Origin: Myotis daubentonii
Taxonomy: Eukaryota; Chordata; Mammalia; Chiroptera; Vespertilionidae
DNA length: 64,000 nt
NCBI RefSeq assembly: GCF_963259705.1
Contig: NC_081851.1
Span: 59,232,855-59,296,854 of the forward strand
Direction: 5' to 3'
The notes beneath the pieces are model-generated. The model was not told the origin of the DNA. It did no database searches and worked only from the letters and a program-made list of their open reading frames with translations. Shown here piece by piece: positions 61,497-64,000 of this stretch. Within the stretch, counting starts at the first letter, position 1. Every line of letters starts with the position of its first letter. The translations under genes and the position numbers were made by a program.

Positions 61497-62104
61497 GACA
61501 AGATGTTTCATTTATTTTACATACAGCATTTTGGCCAATTTGAGCACTTTAAAGCATTGGAGCATACTTTCAAGTATAACAGGAAGCAGTGTCATTTCAA
61601 AGCAGAGATGCCTCTTCCTTAATAATTAGATGGTGCTTGCCTGTTTCTCACTGCCTTTTAGCAGGTCCTCTTCCAGAATGGGGAGAGTTATCAGCACTGC
61701 TACCATCCAGACAAAAAATAACAGCATTCTTCGGAGAGTGGGGGAGAGTTATGATGAAAGTTAGAATGGTGAAGGGCCCACTACTCTGGAGATTTTTGCT
61801 ATTTTAGAAGTGTCATATTTTGTTCTGCTGCTGACTTGAATGCCTTACTCCTGACTGACTCCCTCCTTCTCTCCCTTCTTCCCTTCCTCCTTCACTCTCT
61901 CCCTCCCTTCCCTGTTTTCTTTCAACTAGTTAATTCTGTTTAAGTCTTAGCCTCCATGTCTTCTGAGAGGAACTTTCTAAGAATGCCCACTCCGAGTTGA
62001 ATAGTTTTATGCTATCTGGTGAATAACTATCAATGAAAAGAATGCTGGGTATTCTGAATTTTTACTTTCTAATCTCCATTAATACATCAGAAATTTCTCA
62101 AATG
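61497..62104. other. Non-coding stretch
   Basis: A further CCTCC/CTTCC-rich run at 61855-61915. No gene is supported. Confidence 0.5.
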
Positions 62105-62640
62105 AGGAACAGTATTAATTTCCTGTTGCAGCTGTAACAACCACATATTTATTGGTTAAAACAACAAAACAAACAAACAAAAACAAATTATTATCTTAGA
62201 GGTCTGGAGGTGAGCATTTAGAAAAGGCTGTTTGGGTTAAAATCTAGGTATTGGCTCTGCTGTGTTTCGTTTGTAGGATTTAAGGAAGAATCCACTCCCT
62301 TGCATTTTCTAGCTTCTATAGGCTGCTGGAATCGTCTCTTCCTCAGTCTTCAAAGCCAGTCGCATCTTCAAGTTTCTTATGCTGCTTCTGTTGTCATATC
62401 TTTCTCTGACCTCTTGCCTCCCTGTTCTTTTTATTACATTGGACCCACCTACATAATCCAGGAAAATCTCCCCATTTAAAAATCACTAACTTAATCATGT
62501 CTGCAAAGTCCATTTGCCGGTTCAGGTAACATGTAAATCATCGAGGGAATGAAGGATGTAGACATCTTTGAAAGGGGAGAAGGCTGGATGGGTGGGAGGG
62601 GGAAGGAGGCGATTATTCTAACTTCCACAGGCACCATGTC
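62105..62640 (-). mobile_element. MaLR-type (MLT1-like) solo LTR, reverse orientation
   Basis: Read on the plus strand it shows the reverse of an ERVL-MaLR LTR: TTTCCTGTTGCAGCTGTAACAACCACATATTTATTGGTTAAAACAAC, GAGGTCTGGAGG, CATTTTCTAGCTTCTATAGGCTGC, CTTCAAAGCCAG, ACATTGGACCCACCTACATAATCCAGG, AATCATGTCTGCAAAGTCCATTTGCC, ATGTAGACATCTTTG. Diverged and without internal sequence. Confidence 0.75.
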
Positions 62641-63109
62641 AATTTTTTAAAATAAAATCTGGGATAACATATTGTGACACATTGTAGGCATTCAATTAAC
62701 ATTGGATCAGTTAATATGTATATGAATAAGGTCTGTCTGACACAGTGTTACTCAAATGATAAAATAGCATTGAAGTGTGATCTAATATTTCATTATCTAT
62801 GTTTCCCATTACAATGTTATCAGTATAACCAAGAGCTTTAGAGGACCAACAATGTCATAGGACACAAAATCCTTTCAAGACTGGTAATTCCACTCTGTGA
62901 AGGACTCAGATACCTCAGAATGGCGTTGTCCTGTAGGACATGAAACATGAAATGTCATCATATTTGGTCCACTGAACAGAACTCTTTCTGTTTTCAAGGG
63001 AATGATGCTAGGATGTTCTCATTCTTCCCACTCTTGCTTTTTGCTCTATTTGCTCTTCTCTAGAGGTTTCTTACTTACAGTTTTGCATCATGATTTTAAA
63101 ATTATAAAC
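62641..63109. other. Non-coding stretch
   Basis: No gene or recognised repeat. Confidence 0.5.
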
Positions 63110-63518
63110 CCCAGGATATAATTATAAATGATGAACCCCAGTTCCAGCATCATCTTCTGCAGGTTCTCCAAAGGGCTGGGACTCCTGATGGAATTCCTTC
63201 TTTAACGTCAATGTAATTTGTGTATAGCTTTGTGGTGAAGGATACCAGCTTCCCCTGCAGGTCACCTGCATTATCAAGGGTAAAGGCAGCTTGGGATAGA
63301 TGTGGGTTATAGTTGCTGATAGCTGTTACACTTCTACCAGATGTTCTTCATCTGTCAGCCTGGCATCTTCAGACTCAATATCAGACACGGAGGCAATACC
63401 TTTACGTAGACTTCCCCATCGAGTTTTCACAATTGCACATGAGTCCCTATATTAAATTTCTTATTGTAAATCACTCACAGTTTTTCTGCTTCTGTGACCA
63501 AATTCTGACTGATACAGT
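63110..63518 (+). mobile_element. MaLR-type LTR, forward orientation
   Basis: The right end, TTTTTCTGCTTCTGTGACCAAATTCTGACTGATACAG, is typical of MaLR/MER LTR 3' ends. The part before it (TGGCATCTTCAGACTCAATATCAG.., ACAATTGCACATGAGTCCCTATATTAAATTTC) fits the usual order. The left border is uncertain. Confidence 0.6.
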
Positions 63519-64000
63519 GTGTATACAATAAAAATGGAAATGTATACTCATATGTAAATCCATAAGCACAGAAATTTACTTATTATTATTGAATCTGACT
63601 TTGGACATAATTGCAAGGAAGCAAAATAAAGCCTTAATAATGGAGGTAAATTGCTTATTAGAATATAGAATCAACTGTGTTAAATATATTTTTTAAAAGC
63701 AATGGTTTTTAAACTTATAGTTTGGATAACAGGCCACTTTGAAATCTGATAAGAAGCTGTATCTCCTTTCTTTAAAAAAAAGAAAAAGAAAAAAAGTACC
63801 ATGTTTTGTGTATTATTTAAGTTGTTCACAGATCTCCTGAAGCTTTGTCAGTAGATCCCTAAGTCATTGAGGGGCTTGTGACTCCCAGGGTAGAAACTCC
63901 CATTCTAGACCAAGGCTCATATTCTGTTTCTTGCCAGTTTAGTCTGTGCCTGGTTAGCTCATTTCTTTAGAACCTGGTTTTAATATGGATGAGATCACAC
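63519..64000. other. Non-coding stretch
   Basis: No gene or recognised repeat. A purine run lies at about 63772-63797. Confidence 0.5.

Noticed and set aside
61270..61629. 119-codon Pro/Ser/Leu-rich frame and its minus-strand Gly/Arg/Lys shadow
   Set aside because: Both are readings of the CCCT/CCTT array.

Overview
This window is nuclear DNA from a vesper (vespertilionid) bat. It is mammalian: L1, MIR, L2, MER5A, MER20, Tigger and MaLR relics occur throughout. The lineage is set by six VES-type tRNA-derived SINEs, six Helibat-type Helitrons (hairpin GCACGAATTTCGTGC-like, terminal CTAG, 5' TC..TATATAATAAA), bat hAT elements and one SPIN element. I see no active protein-coding host gene, no exon of a host gene in place, and no tRNA, rRNA or other RNA gene. 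The only host-gene-derived sequence is a retrocopy. The DNA is AT-rich and looks intergenic or deep intronic.

Layout. 1-12 kb: a VES SINE, an old L1 3' end followed by a solo LTR in reverse orientation, a large (CT)n(TA)n microsatellite, a HAL1-like block, and a 5'-inverted L1 split by a hAT element. 12-21 kb: mostly unique AT-rich sequence, a 0.9 kb Tigger relic and a MER5A. 20.5-22.3 kb: a locally duplicated ~106 bp segment on either side of a palindromic MER20. 22-33 kb: L1 fragments, a VES SINE, and a three-level nest at 31.6-33.0 kb (L1, then hAT, then VES). 34-44 kb: five Helitrons, two of them head to tail, with mammalian-wide repeats between. 44-50 kb: two VES SINEs, an L1 3' end and MIRs.

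The most notable locus is 50388-51320. An L1 5' UTR of about 200 bp (with a YY1-like AAGATGGCGGC motif) is fused in the same orientation to the C-terminal coding region and 3' UTR of TNFRSF21 (death receptor 6), followed by a poly(A) stretch. The whole unit sits between perfect 15 bp target-site duplications, so it was inserted as one chimeric cDNA. A reading frame runs through the junction without a stop.

52.9-57.8 kb holds a long, eroded L1 ORF2 relic cut by a Helitron, a VES SINE and a short opposite-strand L1. 58.3 kb carries a SPIN element, a family known for horizontal transfer between tetrapods. The last part has a 145 bp pyrimidine array and two MaLR-like LTRs. The elements do not work together as a pathway. 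The window is a layered record of insertions from which relative ages can be read.
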